Assembly: GCA_037127315.1 (NCBI GenBank)
Contig: JBBBDQ010000400.1
Location: forward strand, 1,089,501-1,153,500
DNA: 64,000 nt
DNA from: Ascarosepion bandense
Lineage: Eukaryota; Mollusca; Cephalopoda; Sepiida; Sepiidae
Direction of reading: 5' to 3'
Both the position numbers and the translations under genes were made by a program. Shown piece after piece: positions 63,605 to 64,000 of this stretch; position 1 is the stretch's first letter; each line of letters starts with the position of its first letter. The notes under the pieces were generated by a model. It made no database searches and was not told the DNA's origin. It worked only from the letters and a program-made list of their open reading frames with translations.

Positions 63605-64000
63605 AAAGGTGCAACCCAAAATGCCAAATACAGGTGGGGGATACCAGAATCAAGCAAGTACAAAAATTTAAATACCTAGGAAGTGTTCTAACAGGAGATG
63701 GAAAGTGCGACACAGAGATACAAAGGCGAATTGGCATGGTAAAGGACGCGTTCCAGAAGTTGAGTAAAGTACTAACACACAGGAAAAGTTCACTAGAAAC
63801 AAAGAAAAGAGTGCTGGATTGCTATGTGATGTCAGTTCTTCAATACGGTAGTGAATGCTGAACAATATCATCGAAAATGAGGACAAAACTGGAAGCAGCG
63901 GAAATATGTTTCTACAGAAGGATGCTGCGGATATCGTGGACTGAGCATGCAAGCAACGATGAGGTGTTGGAAAGAATGGCAGCAAAAAGGAAATTAATAC
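63605..64000 (+). pseudogene. RTE LINE ORF2 C-terminal part, cut by window end
   Basis: Reads RIKQVQKFKYLGSVLTGDGK, CDTEIQRRIGMVKDAFQKLS, TKKRVLDCYVMSVLQYGSEC, then TGA at 63859-63861 where relatives have Trp. It continues in frame with RTKLEAAEICFYRRMLRI. The nonsense change means this copy is dead. It supplies the about 25 residues missing from the 14.2-kb copy. Confidence 0.75.

Overview
The window looks like intergenic or intronic DNA of a repeat-rich metazoan, most likely a cephalopod mollusc (octopus-like). That is an inference from the repeat content: (TA)n and (CA)n microsatellites, mollusc-type 5S rRNA sequence fused into a SINE, tRNA-derived SINEs, RTE-type LINEs, and many Penelope-like elements (PLEs). 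I recognise no intact host protein gene, no functional rRNA or tRNA gene and no CRISPR array. Almost all long open frames are retroelement remnants or low-complexity translations.

Layout. 1-6.4 kb: a Helitron, RTE debris, a composite 5S-tRNA SINE (1940-2396), shorter SINEs of the same family and LINE 3' ends. 7.0-9.6 kb: a 2.5-kb one-sided polypyrimidine tract built of minisatellites. 10.6-12.1 kb: a LINE-tailed SINE, a small PLE derivative with about 95-bp inverted termini, and a tRNA-like/hammerhead element. 13.4-15.1 kb: an RTE LINE invaded by SINE and RTE pieces. 15.2-16.4 kb: a 30-bp minisatellite. 17.6-23.4 kb: a tandem array of about 25 units of about 224 bp, derived from a LINE ORF2 C-terminus. 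24.5-31 kb: LINE and SINE copies, a second Helitron and a PLE terminal repeat with hammerhead ribozymes. 31.1-34.2 kb: the second composite SINE (with its own insertion) and an RTE split by an AT minisatellite. 35.4-37.2 kb: a 5'-truncated PLE with reverse transcriptase and GIY-YIG parts. 38.7-43.8 kb: SINEs, including a tRNA-Leu-like family, and a second tRNA-like/hammerhead element with an intact ribozyme. 43.8-46.9 kb: two PLE copies head to head. 47-50 kb: two more Helitrons. 51.5-52.1 kb: an element with 55-bp tandem repeats. 54.2-55.4 kb: a decayed PLE with a hammerhead-bearing terminal repeat. 57.3-61.9 kb: two 560-bp repeats and further tRNA-like/hammerhead elements. 62.6-64 kb: more RTE, continuing past the window edge.

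How the parts work together. Autonomous machinery survives only as fragments: PLE RT plus GIY-YIG nuclease, RTE ORF2, and the C-terminus of another LINE. Around these sit non-autonomous passengers that share sequence or ribozymes with them: SINEs carrying a LINE tail, tRNA-like/hammerhead elements resembling animal retrozymes, and PLE terminal repeats with hammerheads. The most interesting signals are the tRNA-like/type-I-hammerhead family (copies near 11.5, 43.2, 57.5 and 61.6-61.9 kb), the separate hammerhead family in PLE ends (28.4 and 55.3 kb), the 5S-tRNA composite SINE with target-site duplications at the exact 5S start, and the fold-back PLE pair.
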